A DNA stretch of 64,000 nt. It comes from Rhodocyclales bacterium. Lineage in GTDB: Bacteria; Pseudomonadota; Gammaproteobacteria; Burkholderiales; Rhodocyclaceae. The translations under genes were made by a program, and so were the position numbers. Location: contig JAPLQY010000014.1 of NCBI GenBank assembly GCA_026399475.1, positions 17,396 to 81,395 on the forward strand. Reading direction: 5' to 3'. Below, one piece after another: positions 36,417 to 45,115 of the stretch (position 1 is its first letter; each line of letters begins with the position of its first letter). The notes under the pieces were generated by a model. It ran no database searches, was not told where the DNA came from, and saw nothing but the letters and a program-made list of their open reading frames with translations.

Positions 36417-37345
36417 CACCAGCCACGCAGGCCGAGGCGGGAAAGCCACGACCCCGGCGGCTTGTCTCCCGCCTGATCGGCGTTGAGCGAAGCCTGCAGG
36501 GCACGGGCATGTTGCGGCCGCCGCGCGGGATCCAGCCGCAGGCACTCGTCGATGGTCGCCAGCAGGCGCGGTGAATAATCGGTCCCCCAGCGTTGCCGGG
36601 CCGGCAGCAACTGGTCATCGGCCAGCCGTTCGTCGGCCGCCTGCGGCGCTGCGCCGGCCAGGGCCGCATAGATGCAGGCCCCCACCGCGTAGATGTCGGT
36701 CCACGGGCCCAGCGTGAACTTGCCGTGATACTGCTCGGGCGCCGCATAGCCGGGCGTGTACATCGCCCGTGGCTCGGGCGGGCCGATGTCCATTGCATAG
36801 CGCGCAGCGCCGAAGTCGAGCAGCACCGGGCTGCCGTCGGTACGCAGCCAGATGTTGGCCGGCTTGATATCGAGGTGCAGCAGGCCGCTGCCGTGCACCT
36901 CGCCGAGGCCATCGAGCACGCCGCTGAACATGCTGCGCAGAAATGCCTCGTCCAGCCTGCCGCGATGCTGACGGATATAGTCGCGCAAGGTGCGGCCGAC
37001 TTCGAAGCGCATCACCAGATAGACGGTCTCGTTGGCGCGGAAAAAGTTGAGCACGCGCACCACGTTCGGATGATCGAGACCGGTGAGCGCTCGCCCTTCC
37101 TCGAAAAAACACTTCAGGCCGTGATTGAAATCCGCCTGATATTCGGGTGGAATCGTCGGTACGATCTGGCCTTCGCCGCGCAGCGCCAGCGCGTTGGGCA
37201 GATATTCCTTGATTGCCACCGGCGCCCCCTCGGCATCGTGCGCCAGATAGACAATCGAAAAGCCGCCCACGGAAAGCTGTCGCTCGATGCGATAGCCTTC
37301 CAGTTCGTAGCCGGGCGGCAGGGCCTGATTGTTTTGGGAAACCAC
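36416..37345 (-). CDS. Ser/Thr protein kinase (Hanks type)
   Basis: A 309-residue eukaryotic-like kinase. It has the glycine-rich loop LSVGGFSIVY, ATP-anchoring Lys in VAIKEYLP, catalytic loop HLDIKPANIW, DFG as LLDFGAAR, and an APE-type segment YAAPEQYHG. No transmembrane helix or extracellular sensor follows the kinase domain, so it is a soluble signalling kinase. It is coupled to a PP2C phosphatase and divergent from yicC across 130 bp. HLDIKPAN instead of HRDxKxxN is a substitution seen in bacterial subfamilies and need not abolish activity. Confidence 0.93.
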   Translation of the reverse strand: MVSQNNQALPPGYELEGYRIERQLSVGGFSIVYLAHDAEGAPVAIKEYLPNALALRGEGQIVPTIPPEYQADFNHGLKCFFEEGRALTGLDHPNVVRVLNFFRANETVYLVMRFEVGRTLRDYIRQHRGRLDEAFLRSMFSGVLDGLGEVHGSGLLHLDIKPANIWLRTDGSPVLLDFGAARYAMDIGPPEPRAMYTPGYAAPEQYHGKFTLGPWTDIYAVGACIYAALAGAAPQAADERLADDQLLPARQRWGTDYSPRLLATIDECLRLDPARRPQHARALQASLNADQAGDKPPGSWLSRLGLRGW

Positions 37346-37475
37346 GATATGGGCAGCAGGGATGGCGGACGGTGGCAGGTTGATATACTGCCGTGATTTT
37401 CCTTGTTCGCTCCCCCGCTGTAAACAACTGCTTTAGGGCGCCGTCTGGGCGACAGGAACGGAGACCCCCAATACC

Positions 37476-38351
37476 ATGATCTACAGCATGACCGGATATG
37501 CCGCTGCCAGCCGTGACCTCGGCAGTGCAGTGATGAACCTCGAAATCAAAAGCGTCAATTCGCGCTACCTCGATATCGGCTTTCGCCTCAGCGAAGACCT
37601 GCGCTTTCTGGAAATGCCGCTGCGCGAAAAAATTACCGAACGCATCGGACGCGGCAAGATTGAATGCCGCGGCTATTTGCAGGCGCAGCCGGCACAAGGC
37701 GCGGCGGCACGCGAGAGGACTCCCGATCCGGCGCTGCTGGCCGAACTGGGCAAGCTCAATGACGCGGTGCGCAGCGTCCTGCCGCAGGCCGCGCCGCTGT
37801 CGGTAGCCGAAGTGCTGCGCTGGCCGGGTGTGCTGGGCGACGACTCGCTTACGACGGAGCTGTTGCAGGCCACCGCGCAGCAGTTGTTCGCCACCCTGCT
37901 CGACGAATTCGTTGCCTCTCGCTCCCGCGAAGGCGCCAAGCTGGCCGATGTGCTGAAGGACCGTGCCGCCTGCATACGCGAACAGATCAGCGCCGCCGGA
38001 CCCTTGCTGCCGGCCGCGCTGGCGGCCTACCGCGAGCGCCTGTCCACCAAATTGCGGGAGGCGGTGGCGAACCTCGACGAGGAGCGCATCCGTCAGGAAG
38101 TCGGTGTCTTTGCGGCCAAAATCGATGTCGCCGAAGAAATTGCCCGACTCATCACCCACATGGACGAACTCGAGCGTGTCCTGAAGAAGGGAGGATCCGT
38201 CGGCAAACGCCTGGATTTCCTGATGCAGGAACTCAACCGCGAGGCCAATACGCTGTCCTCGAAATCGGTCTCGGGCGAAGTCACCGCCATCGCGCTCGAA
38301 CTGAAGCTGCTGATCGAGCAGATGCGCGAGCAGGTGCAGAACCTCGAATAG
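37476..38351 (+). CDS. yicC: YicC-family endoribonuclease
   Basis: This 291-residue protein opens with the diagnostic MIYSMTGYA and ends with the DUF1732 core (DFLMQELNREANTLSSKS and LKLLIEQMREQVQNLE). YicC-family proteins are reported to be endoribonucleases. In related genomes yicC commonly sits next to gmk; here gmk is about 7.8 kb downstream, beyond the copper/TonB block. A small cysteine-cluster gene follows after 20 bp. Confidence 0.93.
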   Translation: MIYSMTGYAAASRDLGSAVMNLEIKSVNSRYLDIGFRLSEDLRFLEMPLREKITERIGRGKIECRGYLQAQPAQGAAARERTPDPALLAELGKLNDAVRSVLPQAAPLSVAEVLRWPGVLGDDSLTTELLQATAQQLFATLLDEFVASRSREGAKLADVLKDRAACIREQISAAGPLLPAALAAYRERLSTKLREAVANLDEERIRQEVGVFAAKIDVAEEIARLITHMDELERVLKKGGSVGKRLDFLMQELNREANTLSSKSVSGEVTAIALELKLLIEQMREQVQNLE

Positions 38352-38371
38352 CGTCAGGCCTTGGGGCAATC

Positions 38372-38692
38372 ATGCCGGCTGACGAGTCCTTCATTGCGAT
38401 CCACCCCGCCGCGCCCCCCAAGCCCGCGCCCGGCAAGCCCTGCAACGGTTGCGGCGTGTGTTGCGCGGCGGAGCCCTGCCCCGTCAGCCGCGTTGTGCTC
38501 GGCCACCGCGATGGAGCGTGCCCGGCCTTGCAGTGGCTCGAAGCAGAACGTCGCTACGTCTGCGGCATGGTTACGGCGCCGGCGAGCTTCCTGCCCTGGC
38601 TGCCGCGGCGGTGGAACGCCTTCGCCGGCCGCCGCTGCGCACGCTGGATCGCCAGCGGCTGCGGTTGCGATTCGGATATCGAAACGCTGTAG
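38372..38692 (+). CDS. YkgJ-like cysteine cluster protein
   Basis: A 106-residue protein with an N-terminal cysteine cluster CNGCGVCCAAEPCP, of the YkgJ/Fe-S oxidoreductase-like family that probably chelates zinc or iron. Further cysteines in GACPALQ, YVCGMV, RRCARW and GCGCDS complete a likely multi-Cys site. There is no signal peptide, so it is cytosolic. Function is unknown. It lies between yicC and the convergent exbD, so it could belong to either the yicC transcript or the inserted block. Confidence 0.75.
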   Translation: MPADESFIAIHPAAPPKPAPGKPCNGCGVCCAAEPCPVSRVVLGHRDGACPALQWLEAERRYVCGMVTAPASFLPWLPRRWNAFAGRRCARWIASGCGCDSDIETL

Positions 38693-38704
38693 GCCTGCCG
38701 TCTG

Positions 38705-39127
38705 TCAGTGCACCAGCGCCGGATCAGTGACAAAGCCGATTCGCGTCAGCCCGGCTTTTGCCGCGGCGCTCATCACCAGGGCCACGCTTTCGTAGCGCGC
38801 GTTGCGGTCGGCCCGGATATGCAATTCGGGTTGCGGCTGCTGCTTCACTGCGGCACCAAAACGCGGACCGAGATCGGCGAGCGCGAGTTTTTCGCCGTTC
38901 CAGAACAGTTCACCGCCGTCGCGAATGCCGAATTCGATGTGCTCTGGTTTCGTAATGTTGGCGCTCGAGGATGCCTTGGGCAGGTCGATCTTGACCGAAT
39001 GCGTGAGCAGCGGCGCGGTGACGATGAAGATCACCAGCAGCACCAGCATCACATCCACCAGCGGCACCACGTTCATGTCCGCCATCGGGGCTTGATGGCT
39101 GCGTCCATTGAAACTGCCGATTGCCAT
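38705..39127 (-). CDS. exbD: ExbD/TolR-family biopolymer transport protein
   Basis: A 140-residue inner-membrane protein with one N-terminal helix containing the proton-conducting Asp (MNVVPLVDVMLVLLVIFIV) and a periplasmic domain (ELHIRADRNARYESV). It works with ExbB to harness proton motive force for TonB. It is the last gene of the minus-strand TonB block and follows exbB after 9 bp. Confidence 0.92.
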   Translation of the reverse strand: MAIGSFNGRSHQAPMADMNVVPLVDVMLVLLVIFIVTAPLLTHSVKIDLPKASSSANITKPEHIEFGIRDGGELFWNGEKLALADLGPRFGAAVKQQPQPELHIRADRNARYESVALVMSAAAKAGLTRIGFVTDPALVH

Positions 39128-39136
39128 GGTGGTCTC

Positions 39137-39844
39137 CTAACGCGGGCTGCCGGATTTGATCGAGCCGACCGTGGTCAGCACGTAGAGATCGTGGGCGAAG
39201 GCATCGAGCCGCGCCAGCCACATGCGGTTGCGGCGATTGAAGGCGTTGTAGGCCAGCACGGCGGGAATCGCCACCGCCAGGCCCAGCGCCGTCATGATCA
39301 AGGCTTCGCCCACCGGGCCGGCGACCTTGTCCAGCGTTCCCTGGCCCGACAGGCCGATCTGCACCAGCGCGTGGTAGATGCCCCACACCGTGCCGAACAG
39401 GCCGACATAGGGTGCGGCCGAGCCGGCCGAGGCGAGCACGGTGAGGCCGTGTTCGACGCGCGCCGCCTCCTGGTCGATGCCGTTCCTCAGTACGCGGGTC
39501 AGGAACTCGCCGAGCCCGCCGGCTGCCGCAAGCTTGTGAGGCTCGTGCGCCTCGCTGTCGCAGGCGGCTTGCAGGGCCTGCTGCGCCAGTTCGGCAAAGG
39601 CATTATCGATGGGCTGCGCCGCCAGCGCGATGCTGACGTCACGCAGGGAGGGCGCATCCCAGAAACCGGCGAGAAACGCCGCGGCGCGCTTTTGCGCCAG
39701 GGTATTGGAGAGGGTGCGCGTGACAATCAAATACCAGCTCGCCACCGAAAGCAGCAGCAACGCCGTTAGCACCAGCTTGCCGACGCCGTCGGTGTGGGAG
39801 AGAAAGTGGGCAAAGCCCAGGTCGTTCAATGCGGCTGGTTCCAT
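39137..39844 (-). CDS. exbB: ExbB/TolQ-family proton channel protein
   Basis: A 235-residue MotA/TolQ/ExbB protein with three helices. The first is near the N-terminus (LVLTALLLLSVASWYLIVT), and the conserved pair lies in the second half (APYVGLFGTVWGIYHAL and EALIMTALGLAVAIPAVLAYN). It forms the pentameric channel with ExbD. It lies between tonB and exbD with gaps of 3 and 9 bp, a dedicated tonB-exbB-exbD unit for the receptor upstream. Confidence 0.93.
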   Translation of the reverse strand: MEPAALNDLGFAHFLSHTDGVGKLVLTALLLLSVASWYLIVTRTLSNTLAQKRAAAFLAGFWDAPSLRDVSIALAAQPIDNAFAELAQQALQAACDSEAHEPHKLAAAGGLGEFLTRVLRNGIDQEAARVEHGLTVLASAGSAAPYVGLFGTVWGIYHALVQIGLSGQGTLDKVAGPVGEALIMTALGLAVAIPAVLAYNAFNRRNRMWLARLDAFAHDLYVLTTVGSIKSGSPR

Positions 39845-39847
39845 GGT

Positions 39848-40471
39848 TCAGTTTCCTTGCAGTACGAATTTGAAGGGTTGCAGGGCAACGGCGCGTACCG
39901 GCTGGCCATTGCGTTGCGCCGGAGTGCAGCGCCAGGTCTTTACGGCGGTGAGCGCCGCTTCATCGAGCCGGGCATAGCCGCTGCCGGTGGCGACACGAGC
40001 GGTGCTGACATGGCCTTGTTCGTCGAGTTCGACACGCAACACCGTGATGCCGGTTTCATTCATGCGGCGCGACAGCACCGGGTAGTTGGGCGCGGTGCGC
40101 TCCGGGCAGGCGACGGAAAGTTCCGCGCCCAGCGTCACCGGACCAGCGGGTTTCGATTCCGCGGCTGCGGTGATTACCGGGGCCGGCAAAGGCGGCGGCG
40201 CGACGGCATCGGCGGATGAGGTGACCGGGGCTTCGGCCACCAGTTGCCGCGGCTGCGGCTTCTCGTCGGGCCTCGGTTTGGGCGGCTCGCGTTTGGGTGC
40301 TTCCTCGACCTTGGGTGGGCTGGGCGGCGCAATGAAGTTGACGAACAGGGTCGCCGCGTCGGTGGGCGCCGGCAGCAGACGATGGCTCCACAGACCCCAC
40401 AGCGCCGCGGCGTGCAGGGCCACTACCAGCAGCACGCCGGCCAGCTTGTCCCATTGCAAACGACGCGTCAT
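39848..40471 (-). CDS. tonB: TonB energy transducer
   Basis: A TonB protein of about 207 residues. It has an N-terminal anchor helix (GVLLVVALHAAALWGLW), a proline/lysine-rich spacer (PPKVEEAPKREPPKPRPDEK) and the C-terminal TonB domain (LSRRMNETGITVLRVELDEQ to AVKTWRCTPAQRNGQPV). It spans the periplasm and energises an outer-membrane receptor. The ATG at 40471 gives a normal TonB start; TTG at 40486 and GTG at 40480 are alternatives, the TTG overlapping the thioredoxin-like stop. Confidence 0.92.
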   Translation of the reverse strand: MTRRLQWDKLAGVLLVVALHAAALWGLWSHRLLPAPTDAATLFVNFIAPPSPPKVEEAPKREPPKPRPDEKPQPRQLVAEAPVTSSADAVAPPPLPAPVITAAAESKPAGPVTLGAELSVACPERTAPNYPVLSRRMNETGITVLRVELDEQGHVSTARVATGSGYARLDEAALTAVKTWRCTPAQRNGQPVRAVALQPFKFVLQGN

Positions 40472-40482
40472 CGTGAGCACGT

Positions 40483-40974
40483 TCAAGGCCGCAGGAAAGT
40501 CCGCAAGACATCGGATGGCGGAGGCCCGGCATGGAAGCGCGCGGCGCCCGTCGCAGGAACAAACGCGACATAGGGGGTAAGCCCGCGCCAGTCCGGATTC
40601 ACCGTGAAGCGCAGCGCCATGGCATCACCGTCAAAGACGTACAGGGCATTCGCCTTGCGGTAGTGGCGATCCTTGCGCAGGGCTCCTTCCTGCACCGCAC
40701 CGTCCATCACCACCACCACGAGGCGAGTTGTGGCTCGAGCCTTGTGTATGGCCTCGGCAATGTCGTCGATCACCCTGGGGCAGTGCGCGCAGTCGGTGGT
40801 CGAGAACACCACCACCATCGGTTGCGAGGGCGAATGGACCAGATCGGTCCAGGTGTCCGCGGTGAACGGGAGAATCGTCCGCGGCGCCGCAAATGCCGGC
40901 GCGGTGGACGCAAGCAGTCCGCCGAGCAGGACAAGGAGCCGCGCCCGGCGCTCAAGGGAGAATTGGCAGGACAT
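40483..40974 (-). CDS. Periplasmic thioredoxin-like protein
   Basis: A 163-residue protein with a signal peptide (RRARLLVLLGGLLASTAPAFA) and a thioredoxin fold with active site CAHC in STTDCAHCPRV. In a copper locus such proteins often reduce cysteines or act as copper chaperones, but direction and partner are not shown. The ATG at 40974 lies 22 bp inside the end of the upstream sialidase-like gene, so the two are tightly coupled; tonB follows with little or no gap. Confidence 0.8.
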   Translation of the reverse strand: MSCQFSLERRARLLVLLGGLLASTAPAFAAPRTILPFTADTWTDLVHSPSQPMVVVFSTTDCAHCPRVIDDIAEAIHKARATTRLVVVVMDGAVQEGALRKDRHYRKANALYVFDGDAMALRFTVNPDWRGLTPYVAFVPATGAARFHAGPPPSDVLRTFLRP

Positions 40975-42190
40975 GTATTTCCTTTGCAGTGCGCCACAAG
41001 ACCCGTATGCCCTCAGGCGTCGCGAGCAGTCGCGGGTGGTCGTTTTCTTCCTTGCTGGCCGCCAGTTCGCGCAGAACAAAATGGGCGCCGTCATCCGCCG
41101 ACAGCCATGCCCTGAGCTGCGTCTGCACCCCATCGTAGCTGCGCCAGGCGATGGCCACCTGCGTCCCCGACGTAAGGACATCGGCATGTTCGGCGCGCGG
41201 ATCGGGGAGTTCCCGCGTTTCGCCCTGCGGCGTGCCGTCGGCCGCCAGGTGGCCGTAGCGAACAGCGGCACGGCCGGCCTTGTCGCCAAACCAGACGGCG
41301 TGATAGCCGCCCTGCAAAGCCGCCGCGAGGCCCGGTCCGTGGTGCGGACAGCCGTCCAGCTTCCAGTCGTCGAAGCTGGCGCGCACGGGGGCTTTCGTCT
41401 CTTCGCCCAATACCGCGAAGGCATGATCGCGGATATCGAGCTCAAACACGTGGCGCCACATCGCCGCCACCCCTCCTGCCGGCGTCGGTGCCAGCGCGAT
41501 GCGGCAGCACTCGCAACTGTGATCGGCAAGCTTGAGGTCGGGGCCGAAACTGAGGCCGCCGTCGCGCGATTCATTGCGGTAGATCGCGGCCCCGGCATAG
41601 GCGCCGACCTTGCCGGGGCTTGTACCTGAAGTTCGCGCAGCAAGCACCTGGTCCCGCTTGTCGATCCAGACCACATGCAGTACGCCGCTGCGATCGAAGG
41701 CGATCGACTCGAAGCGGTGAGTAATCACTTGCCGATCACGATGGACTGTAAGGGGCGGAGAAAAACTCTTTCCGCCGTCGACCGAGCGCAGCATGCGGAT
41801 CTCGCCGGTATAAGGCCTGGCCAGCGGCTGCGTGTAGGAAATAACGGCCCGTTGGTCCGGCCCGAAGGCAATCTTGGGCCGGTTCTCGCCATCGGCCGCC
41901 ACTTTGTCGCTGCCGATATCGAGAACCCGCGGCTGATTCCAGGTGACACCCAAGTCCTTGCTCGACTGGGTAAACAGCTTGCCGTCCTGATTCAGTCCAA
42001 CCAGCCACAACCTGCCATCCGGCGCGACTGCCGCGCCAATCGACAGCGCGGCCCTGGGCCGGGGCGCAGCCTTGCCCTGGCGCGTATCAACCGGCGTCGC
42101 ATGTTCCTGGTGCCCCTCGTGCGCCATGGTGCCGGACATGCAGAGCCCGGTCAGCACCGCCATTGATGCGACCCGCCATCCCGTCTGCAT
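40952..42190 (-). CDS. BNR/sialidase-like beta-propeller exported protein
   Basis: This 412-residue protein has a signal peptide (ending SGTMA) and a six-bladed-propeller-like repeat pattern with Asp-box-type turns (VDGGKSFSPPL; SRDGGLSFGPDL; SADDGAHFVL), as in exo-alpha-sialidases. A His-rich mature start (HEGHQEH) and two cysteine/histidine clusters, HSCECCR and GCPHHGP, are not part of the sialidase fold and suggest metal binding. The context is a copper receptor and TonB system. A sugar-cleaving role is doubtful; a periplasmic metal-binding propeller is the better guess. Start ATG at 42190. Confidence 0.75.
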   Translation of the reverse strand: MQTGWRVASMAVLTGLCMSGTMAHEGHQEHATPVDTRQGKAAPRPRAALSIGAAVAPDGRLWLVGLNQDGKLFTQSSKDLGVTWNQPRVLDIGSDKVAADGENRPKIAFGPDQRAVISYTQPLARPYTGEIRMLRSVDGGKSFSPPLTVHRDRQVITHRFESIAFDRSGVLHVVWIDKRDQVLAARTSGTSPGKVGAYAGAAIYRNESRDGGLSFGPDLKLADHSCECCRIALAPTPAGGVAAMWRHVFELDIRDHAFAVLGEETKAPVRASFDDWKLDGCPHHGPGLAAALQGGYHAVWFGDKAGRAAVRYGHLAADGTPQGETRELPDPRAEHADVLTSGTQVAIAWRSYDGVQTQLRAWLSADDGAHFVLRELAASKEENDHPRLLATPEGIRVLWRTAKEIHVLPILP

Positions 42191-42200
42191 CGTGATCTCC

Positions 42201-44639
42201 TCAGTAGTCATACTTCAGGCTGGCGAAGTAAGTCCGCTCAGGGTAGGGATTCGGATTGACGAAATATTTGTAATTGGCGAGGTTGTTGATGCCGACGGCC
42301 GCCGTCCAGTGTTTATCCGCTTTGTAGAGCACCTTGGTATCGATCACGGTGTATTTGCTCACCGCGCCATAGACGTCCGGATTCGGGTCGTTGTACTGAC
42401 CGGTCGCCGTGTTGATGAGGGCATTGTGCTGACGTCCGCTGAAGCGATAACTCAGGCTCCAGGACAACGCGTCGGATGCATGCCAGGTGGCGACCAGGGT
42501 TGCGCGCCAATCCGGAATCCGCGGCTGGTCGCTGCCGACCAGGCCCGGATTGAGTCTGCTGCGCAGGATCTTCGAATTCGCGTAAGTGACGCTGCCCATC
42601 AGGTCGAGGCCTGTTTGCCAGAGATTGCCGGTTTGCAGCGCCGTTTCCACACCTCGCGTACGTATCTGGTCAATGTTCTGTATGGCACTGATGCTGAATC
42701 CCGGCAAGGTCGTAATGTCGCTGGTCGAAACGAGTGCATCGCGCTTGTCCTCCCAGAACACCGATGTCCGCCACAGACCCTCGCCAAGAGCCCGCTCGGC
42801 GGTGAATTCCCAGGAGTTCACCGATTCCGGGCCCAGATTGGGATTGTTGGTCTTGGCACTGTTGTAAGGCGCAGGAAACCCGGCGATCTGCCCGGCGGTG
42901 GCGGCGGCCCCGCTACCCACCACCGTGATGCCGATGTTGGCGAACAGTTCGCTGACCGTGGGGAAGCGCGTGGCCTTGCCAGCCGAGCCGCGCAAGACCC
43001 AGTCGGCCGAGGTCTGGAAGGACAGCGACGCCTTGGGTGAAAATGCATTCACGCCGCGGTCCTGGTAGCTCACGTTGCCACCGACGGTGGCGAAATTGCT
43101 GCCCGAGGACGCTTTCCAGGATTCCATGCGCAGCCCGGCGGTCAGCTTCCAGTCGCGCGCGAACTGCCAGGCATCCTGCAGGTACAGCGCCTGGGTCTGG
43201 GTGCGGCCCTTCGAGTTGCTGCTCAACGCGCCCGCGCCGCCCGTCAGCCAGTCGGTGGTCACGGTGAAGGTATCGGAACTCAGCAGGTAGCGGTCATAGT
43301 GGTAGCCAAAACTGAGCTGATGTTCGCTCTTCCGGTCGCCTCCGGGACGCCATTCGCCGCGCAGGTCCAGGGTGCGCCAGCCGGTGCCGTCATCGACCTT
43401 GAGGGTTCCGCCGGGACGTACGGCATCCAGGCCGGAATCGTAGCCACTGGTCGGAACCGCGGTACGCACCGTTTCCTTGACTTGTTTGTACAGGCTGGCC
43501 ACCGCCTCCCAGTCCCAGGTCCCGCCGCTCGATGTCTTGAGGGCCAGGCCGTGCATCCAGTGTTCGCTTTCGCTGCGACTTGGCGCTGCCGTGGATACCG
43601 TGTAATCGACACCATCGATACGAACAAATTTGAGCGGATTCGCCATGCCCGAGCCGGCGTTGTATACGGTACGGCCGGTCGCGTCGCGCAAGTAGCTGTC
43701 TACCGTGCCATCCGACTTGTTCTGCCAGATGCCGAGGGTATAAGTCGCGCGCACGCTCGGCGCAAAATCGTAGGCAAGCTTGAACTTGCCGTTGTCCTGC
43801 ACGGTGTGGTCGATGCCAGTCGAGCTGACAATGATGCGTGGATTGCCTGCGGTATCGACATCACGATAGAGCTTGCTGCTATCGACCACGGTGACAGGTG
43901 TAGCGCCTGCGGTTCCTTTGGTCGCGTTGCCGAAAGTCTGCGGATGGCCGTGGTTGTCGAGATGGTCGAGGTTCAGCCAGAACGACCAGTCGTCTGATTT
44001 GTTGCCGAGAGAAACGCTGCCATGCCGGCCGTTGAAAGACTGGTCGGTGCCGTACATCTTGAAGTGCTGACCAAAGACATCCAGCTTGGCATGCGCTTCA
44101 AATTTTTCCGGCATGTGCGCGCTGATGACGACCACTCCTCCCGCCGAATTGCCGGGGTACATGGCCGAAAACGGACCGTAGACGACATCGACGCGATCTA
44201 TCTCCTCGGGCGCCACCATGCCCCAGCGCGGAGGCGTGCTGAAGCTGTTGTTGAGGAAGTTCGACACCAGCAGGTTGTCAGCATAAACGGCCGTCTGTGC
44301 GCTGGCGATAGAACTGTTCACCCGCATCACCAGGATGCCGTTGCGGTCGCCGATGTAGCGCTCGCGGACGTGCACGCTCGGCAGGTTCTGCAACACCGAC
44401 CCCGTGGTGACGGCATTGATGCTCTCGTCGATCTGCCTGGCCGTGATGCCTTCGACAGTATTGGGCAGGTTGGCCGGAACCGCCGGCTGGCTCGCGGTGA
44501 TCGACATCTCGGGCAGTGTGGCGGCCGCCTCGGCCTCGGCCCGCACGAAGTGCGATGCGAGGGAAAACGCGGCAGCGATCGCGAGCGCAATCGGGCGGCG
44601 GCGGGGGGCGCCGCAGCGGGGCGGCGACGAGTAATGCAT
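42201..44639 (-). CDS. TonB-dependent outer-membrane receptor (copper-receptor like)
   Basis: An 812-residue TonB-dependent receptor. It has a signal peptide, a plug domain (SVLQNLPSVHVRERYIGDRNGILVMR and DRVDVVYGPFSAMYPGNSAGGVV) and a 22-strand barrel ending in the usual aromatic C-terminus (RTYFASLKYDY). AGGAGA precedes the ATG. The substrate is not stated by the sequence. Adjacent PCu(A)C chaperone and DUF2946 genes, which often accompany copper loci, make copper (OprC/NosA-type uptake) the best inference. The dedicated tonB-exbB-exbD genes lie downstream in the same orientation. Confidence 0.9.
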   Translation of the reverse strand: MHYSSPPRCGAPRRRPIALAIAAAFSLASHFVRAEAEAAATLPEMSITASQPAVPANLPNTVEGITARQIDESINAVTTGSVLQNLPSVHVRERYIGDRNGILVMRVNSSIASAQTAVYADNLLVSNFLNNSFSTPPRWGMVAPEEIDRVDVVYGPFSAMYPGNSAGGVVVISAHMPEKFEAHAKLDVFGQHFKMYGTDQSFNGRHGSVSLGNKSDDWSFWLNLDHLDNHGHPQTFGNATKGTAGATPVTVVDSSKLYRDVDTAGNPRIIVSSTGIDHTVQDNGKFKLAYDFAPSVRATYTLGIWQNKSDGTVDSYLRDATGRTVYNAGSGMANPLKFVRIDGVDYTVSTAAPSRSESEHWMHGLALKTSSGGTWDWEAVASLYKQVKETVRTAVPTSGYDSGLDAVRPGGTLKVDDGTGWRTLDLRGEWRPGGDRKSEHQLSFGYHYDRYLLSSDTFTVTTDWLTGGAGALSSNSKGRTQTQALYLQDAWQFARDWKLTAGLRMESWKASSGSNFATVGGNVSYQDRGVNAFSPKASLSFQTSADWVLRGSAGKATRFPTVSELFANIGITVVGSGAAATAGQIAGFPAPYNSAKTNNPNLGPESVNSWEFTAERALGEGLWRTSVFWEDKRDALVSTSDITTLPGFSISAIQNIDQIRTRGVETALQTGNLWQTGLDLMGSVTYANSKILRSRLNPGLVGSDQPRIPDWRATLVATWHASDALSWSLSYRFSGRQHNALINTATGQYNDPNPDVYGAVSKYTVIDTKVLYKADKHWTAAVGINNLANYKYFVNPNPYPERTYFASLKYDY

Positions 44640-44709
44640 GTGAATCTCCTGACATGAAAACGCAAGCGGAGCCCGGGCGGATGCCCTGGGCGGGACGGCT
44701 ACTTGGCGA

Positions 44710-45096
44710 TCAGGAGTTGACTGGCGGTGCGCGCGGCTGTGCCGCGGTGCGAATGAAGTGCGCAGATGCAGTGGTGACGGACGCCGGGAAATCTTCTGCG
44801 CTGGCGCCGACCACCGGCAGGGGAGCAACTGGCGCGGTTGGCAGCGCCAAGTGCCCGGTGTAATTCAGGCACAAAGGGCAATGCTTGAAACCCACGTTCT
44901 GGTGCTGCCCGGAACCGGATATCGGATCGGTTGCTGGCGCGGCTTGCGTGCCGGCAACCGAGCAGATATCGGTCCACGGCATCGCCTTCTGCGGTGGCGA
45001 CAGGGCGCGCGCCACACTCGGCGCGAGCGCCGCCAGGAGGATCGCAAAAATCGCGATCCAGGCGGTGAGTCGGCCGGTGCAGCGGGCAAGCTTCAT
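44710..45096 (-). CDS. DUF2946 family protein (copper-locus associated)
   Basis: A 128-residue small exported or membrane-anchored protein. It has one N-terminal helix (LTAWIAIFAILLAALAPSVA) and the DUF2946 signature with a conserved cysteine pair CPLC preceded by FKH. DUF2946 proteins are frequently encoded beside copper transport genes, but no activity is known. It lies between the PCu(A)C chaperone and the TonB-dependent receptor. Confidence 0.78.
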   Translation of the reverse strand: MKLARCTGRLTAWIAIFAILLAALAPSVARALSPPQKAMPWTDICSVAGTQAAPATDPISGSGQHQNVGFKHCPLCLNYTGHLALPTAPVAPLPVVGASAEDFPASVTTASAHFIRTAAQPRAPPVNS

Positions 45097-45115
45097 CGTG
45101 GATGCAGCAGATCAA

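Noticed and set aside
36615..38369. 584-codon minus-strand frame spanning yicC and the kinase gene
   Set aside because: It overlaps two well-supported genes in other frames and has no recognisable domain.
40952..42190. True exo-alpha-sialidase acting on sialic acid
   Set aside because: Only the propeller-type repeats support it; there are no sialic acid genes nearby and the Cys/His clusters and copper context point elsewhere.
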